Below, in pieces: positions 50,032 to 58,057 of a stretch of DNA of 58,648 nt; the first letter of the stretch is position 1, and each line of letters begins with the position of its first letter. This DNA is from a bacterium. GTDB lineage: Bacteria; Elusimicrobiota; Elusimicrobia; UBA1565; UBA9628. Below the pieces are notes generated by a model. That model made no database searches. It had not been told where the DNA came from and saw nothing but the letters and a program-made list of their open reading frames with translations. Position numbers and translations under genes: made by a program. The stretch lies in contig JAJZAK010000011.1 of assembly GCA_021799485.1 (NCBI GenBank), positions 1 to 58,648 of the forward strand, read 5' to 3'.

Positions 50032-51081
50032 ATGACCCCCAAGATTCTCGTCACGCGGCGGCTTCCGGAGAAAGCCTTCGAGCTCCTGAAGCCGCATTGC
50101 GAGATCGACTACTACGACCGCGAGACCGCGATCCCGCGGCGGGAGCTCCTCAAGCGCGTCGCGGGCAAGGAGGGGCTCCTCTGCCTCCTGACCGAGAAAG
50201 TCGACGCCGAGCTTTTGTCGCGCGCGCCGGGCCTCAAGGCGGTCTCGACGGTCTCCGTGGGCTTCGACCATGTCGATCTCGCCGCCTGCTCGAAGAGAGG
50301 CATCGTGGTCACGCACACCCCCGGAGTGCTCACCGAGACCACGGCCGACTTCGCCTGGGCGCTGCTTCTCTCCTGCGCGCGCCGCGTCGTCGAGGGAGAC
50401 CGCTTCCTCCGGGCGGGGCGCTATAAGTCCTGGGGCCTCACCATGCTCCTGGGCTCGGACGTGCATGGAAAGACCCTGGGAATCGTGGGTTTCGGCCGCA
50501 TCGGCCGGGCGGTCGCTCGCCGCGCCGCCGGTTTCGGCATGCGGGTTCTTTACTATGATTCGAAGGAGAATGCGGGGACACCTTGCAGCAAGGTGTCCCC
50601 GCATTCTCCGACGCGCTGCGCGGCTCTTCCAGAACTTCTAAAGAGGTCCGATTTCGTCACGCTTCACGCGGCCCTTGAGGCGGGCGCAGAGCATCTCATC
50701 GGCGAGAAGGAGCTTTCGCTCATGAAGCCCGGCTCTTTCCTTATTAATACGGCGCGAGGCCCCCTTGTCGACGAGAAGGCCTTGGTTCGGGCGCTCAAAT
50801 CAGGGCGGCTTGGGGGCGCGGGGCTCGACGTCTACGAAAGAGAGCCGCGTCTCGCTCCCGGGCTCGCGAAGCTGCCGAACGCGGTCCTCGCCCCGCACAT
50901 CGCCTCGGCCTCGGTCGAAACCAGAACCAAGATGGCCGCGCTCGCGGCCGAGGGGCTTCTCGACGTCCTCGTTTATCATCGCCGGCCCGCGCATATCGCG
51001 GGAATGACGGAATTACGGGGACACCTTGCAGCAAGGTGTCCCCGTAATTCCCGTACCCGTCATTCCCCGTCATCCCCATGA
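50032..51081 (+). CDS. D-isomer 2-hydroxyacid dehydrogenase (glyoxylate/hydroxypyruvate reductase-like)
   Basis: 349 residues from the ATG at 50032. Substrate-domain motif VSTVSVGFDHVDLAACSKRG, TPGVLTETTADFAWALLL, the NAD-binding GIVGFGRIGRAVARRAAGF, INTARGPLVDEKALVRAL and the catalytic His in VLAPHIASASVETR identify the family, close to GyaR. Two palindromes have entered the gene: one gives residues about 178-193 (with GTPCSKVSPHS) after the Rossmann beta-B strand, the other gives nearly all of the last 24 residues. The first replaces a surface loop, so the enzyme may still work. Confidence 0.92.
   Translation: MTPKILVTRRLPEKAFELLKPHCEIDYYDRETAIPRRELLKRVAGKEGLLCLLTEKVDAELLSRAPGLKAVSTVSVGFDHVDLAACSKRGIVVTHTPGVLTETTADFAWALLLSCARRVVEGDRFLRAGRYKSWGLTMLLGSDVHGKTLGIVGFGRIGRAVARRAAGFGMRVLYYDSKENAGTPCSKVSPHSPTRCAALPELLKRSDFVTLHAALEAGAEHLIGEKELSLMKPGSFLINTARGPLVDEKALVRALKSGRLGGAGLDVYEREPRLAPGLAKLPNAVLAPHIASASVETRTKMAALAAEGLLDVLVYHRRPAHIAGMTELRGHLAARCPRNSRTRHSPSSP
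50565..50609. repeat. palindrome within the 2-hydroxyacid dehydrogenase gene
   Basis: Perfect 22-bp arms around one central A, with the same core as at 49242. Its 45 bases equal 15 codons, so it keeps the frame. Confidence 0.95.
51009..51051. repeat. palindrome at the 3' end of the dehydrogenase gene
   Basis: Perfect 21-bp arms around one central A, same core. It replaces the natural C-terminal coding sequence and lies 26 bases before the start of the next gene, where the hairpin could affect transcription or translation. Confidence 0.95.
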
Positions 51082-52949
51082 AAACCGTCGCCTATTTTTC
51101 GGCCGAATTCGCGGTTCACGAGCGCCTGTACGTCTATTCGGGAGGGCTCGGCGTGCTGGCGGGCGATTTCCTGAAGTCCGCGTCGGATCTCGGGCTGCCC
51201 ATGATCGGGATCGGGCTTTTCTACCGCGACGGCTACCTGGCCCAACGCATCGACGAATCGGGCCGCCAGACGGAGGCTCCGCCCATCCCCCACGACATGG
51301 CGCTGCTCAAGCCCGTGATGAACCCGTCGGGGGGCCGGCTCGCCCTGCGGCTTCCCGAGGGGACCTTGCCGCTCGTCTTTCAGGCCTGGGAGGTCGCGGT
51401 GGGGAAATCGAAGCTCTACCTCCTGGACGCGGATCATCCCGCCAATTCTCCGGAACTCAAGGCCGTCACCGACAGGCTCTATGCCGGAGACCGCGGCATG
51501 AGGCTGTCGCAGGAGCTTTTGCTGGGGTGGGGAGGCTTCGCGCTGATCCGGGAGCTTGGTCTTGAGATCGGCATCTACCACGCCAACGAAGGCCACTCCG
51601 CCTTCCTGTTCTTGGCCCTCCTCGAGGAGCAGCTCGGCGCCGGCAAGGATCTGGCCTCGGCGATCGAGGCCGTGCGGGCGGTCTCTCTATTCACGACGCA
51701 CACGCCCCTTGAGGCCGGGCACGACGTCTTCGACGAGGACCGCGTTCGCCCGATGGTCCAGTCCGTCGCCGCGAGGGCCGGGGTCGCGACCGAGGAGCTC
51801 ATGTCGCTGGCGCGCCACCCCGGGGGAGACGGATGGAATATGGCCGCGTTCGCCATCCGCATGAGCCGCGAAACGAACGCGGTCAGCCGCCGCCACGGCC
51901 AGGTGGCGCGGGCCATGTGGCGGGGGATGTGGCCCGGCACGGCGGAGCACGACGTCCCCATCCGGCACGTGACGAACGGGGTGCATCTGCCGACGTGGAC
52001 GTGCCCCGCGATGGCCAAATTTTACGACGCGGCGCTGGGCCCCGACTGGCGCGGGGAGGGGGAGGACGACCCCTTTTTATGGGAGCGTCTCGGCGGCGCG
52101 GACCAGGCTCTTCTGTGGCAGGCCCGGCTTGAGGCCAAGGCGGAGCTTTTCAAGAGGCTGCGGCGGGGGCCGGGCGTGATCGGCGGAGACGGCCTCGACG
52201 AGAAGGCCCTCACGATCGGCTTCGCGCGGCGCTTCGCCGCTTACAAGAGGCCGTCCCTGATCCTGAGGGACCGCGCCAGGATCAAGAAATTCCTTCTCCA
52301 TCCCGACTATCCGGCACAGATCATCTTCGCCGGGAAGGCCCATCCGGCCGACGAGCCCGGGAAATCCCTGGTCGCCGAGGTGGTGGCGGCGGCTCGGAGC
52401 CCGGAATTCGGAGGCCGCGTCGCCTTCATCGAGAATTATGATCCCTCCATGGCGAGGTTGCTGGTCTCGGGCGCGGACGTCTGGCTCAACAATCCCGTGC
52501 CGCCGCTCGAGGCCTGCGGAACGAGCGGGCAGAAGGCCGGGGCGAACGGCGTCCTCAACCTGAGCGTCCTCGACGGCTGGTGGGAAGAGGCTTATGACGC
52601 CCGCAACGGCTGGGGCTTCGGCGTCCCGGGCGGGCGCGAGGGAGCGGACCAGGACCGCTTGGATGCCGAGGAGCTCCATGCGCTGCTTGAGGCCGAGGTG
52701 GCGCCGCTGTTTTACGAGCGCGGGATCGACGGCGTGCCTCGGGGCTGGGTCGAGAAGGTCCGAGAGTCGATTGTCTCGGTCGGCTCGCGCTTCTGCGGAA
52801 GGCGCATGCTCCGGGACTACGCGTCTTTTCTTTACGAGCCGCCGCTGCCCGCCGTTTCTCGGCCGGGCGCCCGAGCGTTAATCCCTGAGCCGCCCGAGCT
52901 TCTTGATCTGGCGGGCGAGAGTCCGCAGGGTCTTGTAAAAAAGCCTTAA
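51078..52949 (+). CDS. glgP: alpha-glucan (glycogen/maltodextrin) phosphorylase
   Basis: 623 residues, the short phosphorylase type found in many bacteria and archaea. VAYFSAEFAVHERLYVYSGG is the family N-terminus. Also present: IYHANEGHSAFLFL, SLFTTHTPLEAGHDVF, HVTNGVHLPTW, IGFARRFAAYKRPSLIL, IFAGKAHPAD and the PLP-lysine region EACGTSGQKAGANGVLNLS. It releases glucose-1-phosphate from storage glucan. It overlaps the dehydrogenase stop by 4 bases, and its 3' end overlaps the convergent XRE gene by about 70 bases. Confidence 0.95.
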   Translation: MKTVAYFSAEFAVHERLYVYSGGLGVLAGDFLKSASDLGLPMIGIGLFYRDGYLAQRIDESGRQTEAPPIPHDMALLKPVMNPSGGRLALRLPEGTLPLVFQAWEVAVGKSKLYLLDADHPANSPELKAVTDRLYAGDRGMRLSQELLLGWGGFALIRELGLEIGIYHANEGHSAFLFLALLEEQLGAGKDLASAIEAVRAVSLFTTHTPLEAGHDVFDEDRVRPMVQSVAARAGVATEELMSLARHPGGDGWNMAAFAIRMSRETNAVSRRHGQVARAMWRGMWPGTAEHDVPIRHVTNGVHLPTWTCPAMAKFYDAALGPDWRGEGEDDPFLWERLGGADQALLWQARLEAKAELFKRLRRGPGVIGGDGLDEKALTIGFARRFAAYKRPSLILRDRARIKKFLLHPDYPAQIIFAGKAHPADEPGKSLVAEVVAAARSPEFGGRVAFIENYDPSMARLLVSGADVWLNNPVPPLEACGTSGQKAGANGVLNLSVLDGWWEEAYDARNGWGFGVPGGREGADQDRLDAEELHALLEAEVAPLFYERGIDGVPRGWVEKVRESIVSVGSRFCGRRMLRDYASFLYEPPLPAVSRPGARALIPEPPELLDLAGESPQGLVKKP

Positions 52950-53240
52950 ATCATCCGGCTTGTAGGCGCGGAAAAAGTCGGAGACCACGTCCGCCTCGGC
53001 GGCGCGGCCATGGCGGGGCGGCGCGGCTTCATCCAGAAGCTCGCCTGCCTTGAGCCCGAGGGCGTCCGCGACCTGCTTGAGGGTCTTGAGGCTGGGCTTT
53101 TTGACGCCGCGCTCGATCTGGCCTAAAAAAGCCGGGTGCATGTCGGCCTTTTCGGCCAATTGCTCCTGGGTCCAGCCGCGCGTTTCCCTGGCCCCCCGGA
53201 TGTTTTTTCCGATCGAAGCATAAATATCTCCCGCCGCCAT
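52878..53240 (-). CDS. XRE-family helix-turn-helix regulator
   Basis: 120 residues. HTH_3 domain at about 9-68: IGKNIRGARETRGWTQEQLA, ADMHPAFLGQIERGVKKPSL (recognition helix) and LKQVADALGLKAGELL. A basic C-terminal tail follows (FYKTLRTLARQIKKLGRL). It is divergent from the GT9 operon, whose promoter spacer carries a CAAACCTTTAAGACT motif also found before 57351. This protein is a candidate binder of that motif. Confidence 0.88.
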   Translation of the reverse strand: MAAGDIYASIGKNIRGARETRGWTQEQLAEKADMHPAFLGQIERGVKKPSLKTLKQVADALGLKAGELLDEAAPPRHGRAAEADVVSDFFRAYKPDDLRLFYKTLRTLARQIKKLGRLRD

Positions 53241-53303
53241 GTTGTCTCCGACCGAATTCTATCACCGCTCCGGCCCCCCTCCTAGATTCTATATGGTTTT
53301 TTA

Positions 53304-53332
53304 TTTACAAACCTTTAAGACTATATTAGAAT
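53304..53332 (+). promoter_or_regulatory. promoter of the GT9 operon with putative operator in the spacer
   Basis: TTTACA, 17 bases, TAGAAT. The spacer carries AAACCTTTAAGACT. The same motif, with one mismatch, sits at the same place in the promoter at 57265-57293. Confidence 0.65.
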
Positions 53333-53370
53333 GGATTTGTCCCGATCGGAACGCCTTTTGATCGGCCCTC

Positions 53371-54387
53371 ATGGATCCCCGCCATATCCTGGTGATTTAT
53401 CCTAGAAGATTGGGCGATTTGATCGTCGCGACGCCGTTTTTGAGAGGACTCCGCGCTAAGTGGCCGCGAGCGCGGATGAGGCTTGTGGCGAGTTGGCGCA
53501 ACGCCCCGGCGGCCCCCCTGATCCCGTTCATCGACGAAACCGTGACGCTTGGGCGTCCGCAGGATTGGTCCGGACACGCGAAGCTCTTGCGCGACTTCAT
53601 GAAGGCTCCGGCGTGGGACATGGCGGTCGATCTCAACTGTGTTTTTTCTCGCACCTCGTCGATTTTTATGTGGGCCGCGCGGGCGGAAGTAGGGGTGGGA
53701 TTCGACGATCCTCATCGTCCGCGATGGCTGCGAAGGCTTTATGGCCGTGCCGTGCCCAATGGGGGGAAGCGGGAGCATATGGCCTCGCGATATCGGCGGC
53801 TGGCCCTGTCGCTTGAACTCCCCTATTTGCCCGAACCCGAGTGCGCCGTCCCGCCCGACGCGCTGATTCAGGCCGAGCGGCTTGCGCCGGCTCTTTTTGA
53901 TGGCCGGCCGGGCTTTAACATCATCATCCATCCCGGTAATTTCAAGCATTTCGGAGTTCGATGGCCCGAAGCGAATTACGTGACGCTATCCTGCCGGCTT
54001 TTGAGTTCCGGGCGCCGCGATCTGCGGCTTTGCCTTTTGGCGGGGCCGGGAGAACGAGAGGCTTGCGAGAAGATCGCCCGGGAGATCGGCCAGGGCATCA
54101 CGCTCTTGCCGGAGTCGACGCTTCCCGGGACCGCCGCCATGTTGTCGCGGGCGCGCCTCTTCGTCGGGAGCGTGACCGGCACGGCGCACTTGGCGGCCGC
54201 CGTGGGAACGCCGACCTTCACGTTCAACAGCGGCTATACCTATGCCGTCTGGAGGCCTTTGGGTGAAAGGCATGCCGCCATCAACTCCGGGGACTGGCAT
54301 TCCTGCCGGGAAATAGGCGTCGATCGGGCCCTGGACGCGCTGTGGGCGCACATGGATTTTCTTCAAGCGGCTTCGCGCGCTTCATGA
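53371..54387 (+). CDS. glycosyltransferase family 9 protein (heptosyltransferase-like) 1
   Basis: 338 residues. GT-B fold of the ADP-heptose:LPS heptosyltransferase type: ILVIYPRRLGDLIVATPFLR at the N-terminus, WDMAVDLNCVFSRT, IIIHPGNFKHFGVRWPEANY in the nucleotide-sugar domain, and FVGSVTGTAHLAAAVGTPTF, the conserved GxxTGxxHxAAA block. Likely to add a heptose or similar sugar to lipopolysaccharide core or another envelope glycan. The ATG of the second GT9 gene overlaps its stop. Confidence 0.88.
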   Translation: MDPRHILVIYPRRLGDLIVATPFLRGLRAKWPRARMRLVASWRNAPAAPLIPFIDETVTLGRPQDWSGHAKLLRDFMKAPAWDMAVDLNCVFSRTSSIFMWAARAEVGVGFDDPHRPRWLRRLYGRAVPNGGKREHMASRYRRLALSLELPYLPEPECAVPPDALIQAERLAPALFDGRPGFNIIIHPGNFKHFGVRWPEANYVTLSCRLLSSGRRDLRLCLLAGPGEREACEKIAREIGQGITLLPESTLPGTAAMLSRARLFVGSVTGTAHLAAAVGTPTFTFNSGYTYAVWRPLGERHAAINSGDWHSCREIGVDRALDALWAHMDFLQAASRAS

Positions 54388-55439
54388 TCGGCGCCGTGGG
54401 AAATGCGGGAAGGCCGGCGAAGGTCCTCGTCATTCAAATGCGGGCCTCGGGGGACGTCCTTATGACGCTGCCGGCGCTTCGAGCGCTTCGGGAGGCGTTC
54501 CCCGGCGTCCGGATCGACTTCGTCGCCGAGCCCCCGCATCATCAAGCCCTTCTCGGAACGCCCCACGTCGATCGCGTCATCCTTTATGACCGGTCGCGCC
54601 CTTTCGCCATGATCCGGGACATCCGGCGGGAACGCTACGACTGGGCGATCGATTTTTTCGGGAATCCTCGGGCGGCATTTTTAACCGCGTTCTCGGGGGC
54701 TCCCGTCCGCGCGGGCTATGCGCGCGTCTTCCACCGCTGGGCCTACAACCGGCGATTTAGGCGCGAGGAAGAGGGGTATGTGGCGCGGGAAAAGATCGAT
54801 TTTTTGCGCCGATTATTCGGTCTCTCCGGCGGGGCGCTCATTTTTGATTACCGGCTTCCCGAGGCCACCCGCGCGAGGGCGCTGGATTTTCTTCGCGTCC
54901 ATCGCCGGCGCCCCGCGCGGCCTCTCGTGACGATGGCTCCGGCGGGGCAGCCGCGATACAAACGATGGCATCCCGAGCGGTGGTCGGCCGTCATCGACTG
55001 GCTCCAGGATGAGATCGGCGCGGAGGTGCTGCTCTTTTGGGCGCCCAAGGGGCTGCCATTCGACGAGGAGGGCTATATCGCGGAGATCGGCGCGCGTTGC
55101 CGGAGGCCGCCGCTTTTGAGTCCGGGCACGCCGACGCTTTCGGATCTGGCGGCCTTTTTGGAACGCTCCGATCTCCATGTGGGCGCGGACAACGGCGCGG
55201 CGCATGTGGCCGCCGCGGCGGGAATAAAAACGGTCACGCTGTACGGCCCCGGGCATCCTTTAAGCTGGACGCATCCGGATCGTTTAAGGCACGCGGCGCT
55301 CAAGAAGGGCTGTCTCTGCGACGACGCGCCGGGGCGCAAGGAGTCCTGTCCGGATCGCGCGTGCTGGGAGGAATTGGCCGTGGGCGAGGTCCGGCGCGCG
55401 ATCGCCGGGCTTCTCGTCGAGCCGATATGGGAAGCTTAA
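54384..55439 (+). CDS. glycosyltransferase family 9 protein (heptosyltransferase-like) 2
   Basis: 351 residues from the ATG at 54384 (ATGA overlap). VLVIQMRASGDVLMTLPALR, YDWAIDFFGNPRAAFLTAF, MAPAGQPRYKRWHPERWSAV, HVGADNGAAHVAAAAGIKTV and LYGPGHPLSWTHPD are canonical GT9 motifs; the C-terminal CLCDDAPGRKESCPDRACW is the usual cysteine-rich end. It acts on the same kind of acceptor as the preceding enzyme. A short fragment of another gene starts just inside its 3' end. Confidence 0.9.
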   Translation: MIGAVGNAGRPAKVLVIQMRASGDVLMTLPALRALREAFPGVRIDFVAEPPHHQALLGTPHVDRVILYDRSRPFAMIRDIRRERYDWAIDFFGNPRAAFLTAFSGAPVRAGYARVFHRWAYNRRFRREEEGYVAREKIDFLRRLFGLSGGALIFDYRLPEATRARALDFLRVHRRRPARPLVTMAPAGQPRYKRWHPERWSAVIDWLQDEIGAEVLLFWAPKGLPFDEEGYIAEIGARCRRPPLLSPGTPTLSDLAAFLERSDLHVGADNGAAHVAAAAGIKTVTLYGPGHPLSWTHPDRLRHAALKKGCLCDDAPGRKESCPDRACWEELAVGEVRRAIAGLLVEPIWEA

Positions 55440-55690
55440 AGAATTACAACGATTCCAACGCTGCCGACCATCATAATTGGTTCTTCACTATTGAGACAAT
55501 CTGGAAATTGTGTCTGGCCGCACGCATCCCAGTGCTCTCAGTGGCGAGCGTCTCGCAGCCTTATAAAAAAAAGGGCGCGTTCTCTCGTGTCATTCGCGGC
55601 GGTCTTGAGACCCTCGGTCTAGGAGCGTGGATCGAGTTGGTTGCTACTAGCAGGAAGAGCGGCGTACAAGTACAAGGGGTCAAGTCTTGA
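55427..55690 (+). pseudogene. 3' remnant of an unrecognised gene (possibly a methyltransferase)
   Basis: An open frame of 87 codons whose first bases overlap the end of the GT9 gene. The product (GSLKNYNDSNAADHHNWFFT, IWKLCLAARIPVLSVASVSQ) resembles the C-terminal part of a larger enzyme, perhaps a SAM-dependent methyltransferase, but I am not sure. Base composition is clearly lower in GC than the flanks, and no ribosome site is seen. It ends exactly where the 154-bp repeat begins, as if a gene had been cut by repeat-mediated rearrangement. Confidence 0.4.
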
Positions 55691-55886
55691 CTTTTTAGAC
55701 GGCGCGAAGCCTTGAGATCTTTCCTGTGGGAGAGCCGACGAGTCTTTTTCCCAGCGGCTGGGCGCGGATGTTCTCCTCTTGCCCAGTCCCTGCGAGGCGT
55801 CGGCCGAGCCGGGGCCGGGCGCGGATGTTCTCCTCTTGCCCAGTCCCTGCGAGGCGTCGGCCGAGCCGGGGCCGGGCGCGTGAATT
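55676..55886 (-). repeat. 154-bp dispersed repeat, right copy, expanded by 57 bp
   Basis: Inverted counterpart of 45991-46144. It is longer by exactly one 57-base unit: units 55760-55816 and 55817-55873 are identical in tandem. The repeat faces the left copy across 9.5 kb. Confidence 0.9.
55760..55873 (+). repeat. tandem duplication of a 57-bp unit
   Basis: Two identical 57-base units (GGGCGCGGATGTTCTCCTCT...), 19 codons each. The left repeat copy at 46.0 kb has only one unit. Confidence 0.95.
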
Positions 55887-55947
55887 GCGAAGACCTGCCC
55901 CCGAGGCCCCTGTTTACATATTTACGATTAAATAATAAAATTACAAT

Positions 55948-57117
55948 ATGTTCTACGAGCGCCGCGTGGCGGGCATTCTTCGCCGGAGGGCCTCGCAGCG
56001 GCCGGTGGTGTGGCTGTCCGGCCCCCGCCAGGCGGGCAAGACCACGCTTCTTAAGAAGTTGTTCGCCGCCCGCCGCCGCTACGTCTCCTTCGACGCTCCC
56101 GACGTGCGCGAACGCTGTCGGGACGATCCCCGGTTGTTCTTGGAATCGCTGGGATCAAGAGCGATCCTGGACGAGGTCCAGTACGTGCCGGAGCTCCTGG
56201 ACTATATCAAGGAAAGCGTGGACCGGGATCGCGCGCCGGGGCGCTTCCTTTTGACGGGGAGCCAGAACTTCCAACTGATGGACCGCGTCGCCAAGGCTTT
56301 GGCGGGACGGGTGGGGCTTTTGACGCTGTATCCCCTGAGCCTCGAGGAGATGGGGTGTCCCGCGGGGTTCCCGGCGTTATGGAAGCGCTTGCACCGGGGG
56401 TTTTATCCGGAGCTCGCCGCTTCGCCCCGGCTGGACGGCGCCGCGTGGCAGGGAGATTATCTGCAGACCTACATCGAACGGGACGTGCGCGGCGTTTTGA
56501 GGGTCGGAAGCCTGCGCGATTTCACGCGCTTCATCATCGCCTGCGCGGCCCGCAACGCCCAGATCCTGAGCCTAAGCGACCTCGCGCGGGACGTGGGCGT
56601 GGCGGTCTCCACGGCCAAGCAATGGCTCAGCGTCCTGGAGGCGAGCTTCCAGGCGTTCCTGCTGCCGCCGTATTTCACCAACGTGACGAAGCGCATCGTC
56701 AAAAGCCCGAAGCTCTATCTCCTGGACACGGGCCTCCTCTGCTATCTGCTGAAGCTGGAGACCCCGGAGGTCGCCATGCGCTCGGCCCATGCCGGAGCGA
56801 TCTTCGAATCCTTCGTTGTGGGAGAGATCCTGAAGGCCCAGGCCAATCGGGGCCGGGCGCCGGAGCTCTATTATTGGAGGACCAGCTACGGCGCGGAGGT
56901 CGACGTGGTCCTGCGTCGGCGCGACGGGCTCGTCCCGGTGGAGGTCAAGCTTCATTCCCGTCCCGGGCCGGCCATGGCGGGAGGGATCGCCGTCTTCCGG
57001 AAAACCTTCCCGGGGCTGGTCCGGGACGCTTACATGGCCGCGCCGGTCGGCGAGGCCTATCCGATCGGCGCCTCGATCCGGGTGTTGCCTCCCAAGGATT
57101 TGCCGCGGCTCGCGTAG
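55948..57117 (+). CDS. AAA ATPase with DUF4143 domain
   Basis: 389 residues. An AAA_14-type ATPase: Walker A LSGPRQAGKTTLLKKLF, Walker B SRAILDEVQYVPELLDYI, sensor FLLTGSQNFQLM, then the arginine-rich YIERDVRGVLRV block. It is followed by a winged-helix segment and the DUF4143 nuclease-like C-terminal domain (FESFVVGEILK, ELYYWRTSYGAEVDVVL, LVPVEVKLHS), where E-x-D and E-V-K resemble a PD-(D/E)XK core. Such genes are abundant, mobile and often solitary; their function is unknown, with defence or toxin links suspected. It sits next to the dispersed repeat. Confidence 0.92.
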   Translation: MFYERRVAGILRRRASQRPVVWLSGPRQAGKTTLLKKLFAARRRYVSFDAPDVRERCRDDPRLFLESLGSRAILDEVQYVPELLDYIKESVDRDRAPGRFLLTGSQNFQLMDRVAKALAGRVGLLTLYPLSLEEMGCPAGFPALWKRLHRGFYPELAASPRLDGAAWQGDYLQTYIERDVRGVLRVGSLRDFTRFIIACAARNAQILSLSDLARDVGVAVSTAKQWLSVLEASFQAFLLPPYFTNVTKRIVKSPKLYLLDTGLLCYLLKLETPEVAMRSAHAGAIFESFVVGEILKAQANRGRAPELYYWRTSYGAEVDVVLRRRDGLVPVEVKLHSRPGPAMAGGIAVFRKTFPGLVRDAYMAAPVGEAYPIGASIRVLPPKDLPRLA

Positions 57118-57162
57118 GACCGCGGGGCCCAGGATTCGGATTCCCATTCGCCGGCATCCTCT

Positions 57163-57184
57163 AAGGACGCCGAGCGGCGTCCTT
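57163..57184 (+). terminator. intrinsic terminator after the DUF4143 gene
   Basis: A perfect 9-bp stem (AAGGACGCC with GGCGTCCTT) and a 4-base loop, about 45 bases after the stop. The T tract after it is short, so efficiency is uncertain. Confidence 0.65.
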
Positions 57185-57264
57185 AAATAGTCCCAGCCCG
57201 GCGCAGGGCCATTCGTGGGCCAAGGAGGCATTTGGCCACCTTATAACATCTTAAAGGTTTGCTA

Positions 57265-57293
57265 TTGACAAACCTTTTAGACTTGTTTATAAT
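57265..57293 (+). promoter_or_regulatory. consensus promoter with putative operator
   Basis: TTGACA-17-TATAAT, a perfect sigma70 consensus. It overlaps an inverted repeat, TAAAGGTTTG at about 57251-57260 and CAAACCTTTTA at about 57269-57279. The spacer motif AAACCTTTTAGACT matches the GT9 promoter at 53304 in sequence and position. Confidence 0.75.
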
Positions 57294-57350
57294 CCTCGCC
57301 TGTCGTCGGCGTTGGAAGGCGCCGGCGGCGCCCGTGAATGAAGGGAAGGG

Positions 57351-57782
57351 ATGAAAAAAGCTTTTGCGCCGTCGATGATAATGACGATCATTCTTTCATC
57401 GCCAACGCTGGCCGCCTTAAAACCAAAGCTCGTTCTCTCCGCTGGGCCCCATGCCATGGCCGAAGCAGGGGCCTTCGACTGCGGCCGCGATAGGATCTAC
57501 GCCATCCTGAAATTTCCAGAGCCGGTCCCCGGGAGGCATGTGCTCGAGGCCGCTTGGTATGCGCCGGACGGCAAGGTGCGGGAGCGCACCCGGGTCCCGT
57601 TAGTCCTGGGCAGCTCCGGCGACTCCGCCTATGCTTGGCTCCGGTTCCACTTCAACGACGACGTCGTCGCCGCGCTTTCAGGCGAATCCGGAGACCGGCG
57701 CTTCGACGGCCGATGGCGCGTGGATGTGTTCTGGGATAAGAAGAAGATCGCTGAAAAACATTTCCTTGTGGAGTGCGGCTAA
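57351..57782 (+). CDS. small secreted protein, paralogue 1
   Basis: 143 residues with an AAGGGA ribosome site. Signal peptide (MKKAFAPSMIMTIILSSPTLA); the mature domain is probably a beta sandwich: FDCGRDRIYAILKFPEPVPG, HVLEAAWYAPDGKVRERTRV, AYAWLRFHF, RWRVDVFWDKKKI and a closing VECG. The two cysteines (in FDCG and VECG) are conserved in the next paralogue and may form a disulfide. Family unknown to me. Driven by a consensus promoter. Confidence 0.75.
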   Translation: MKKAFAPSMIMTIILSSPTLAALKPKLVLSAGPHAMAEAGAFDCGRDRIYAILKFPEPVPGRHVLEAAWYAPDGKVRERTRVPLVLGSSGDSAYAWLRFHFNDDVVAALSGESGDRRFDGRWRVDVFWDKKKIAEKHFLVECG

Positions 57783-58053
57783 GGCGGTGTCAACAAACAA
57801 TATGAACGATTTAGGAGCGCGAGGCTGCGCCGAGTCCGAGGCGCGAGGAGGGCGTAATGCCGAGGCCTTGTAACCGACGAGCAACGAAGGAATCGGCCGG
57901 GATCGCGCTCCCCCGGAGGGGCCGGGCGATTTCGGGCCGCAACCGCGTCGCTCGTCGCTTGCATGCCGCCGCGGGCATGCTCGCTCCTCGCTCCTTGTTT
58001 CGCTCCGAACTTGCCCGGCCAAATCGTTCATATTGTTTGTTGACAGCGCCTAA
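57780..58053. mobile_element. MITE-like element with 33-bp terminal inverted repeats
   Basis: The terminal repeats 57780-57812 and 58021-58053 are inverted copies with about 31 of 33 matches; the inner 25 bases (TGTCAACAAACAATATGAAC and on to GATTT) match perfectly. Between them lie about 208 bases of GC-rich sequence without a credible gene, including a GCATGCC-gccgc-GGGCATGC hairpin. It has no transposase, so it would be non-autonomous. It carries the stop codon of the upstream gene at its outermost bases. Confidence 0.75.
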
Positions 58054-58057
58054 CCCC

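Noticed and set aside
55588-55606. GTCATTCGCGGCGG identical to part of the DGR TR/VR
   Set aside because: Only 14 bases match, with no adenine-specific differences and no VR-like end, so chance is more likely than a second VR.
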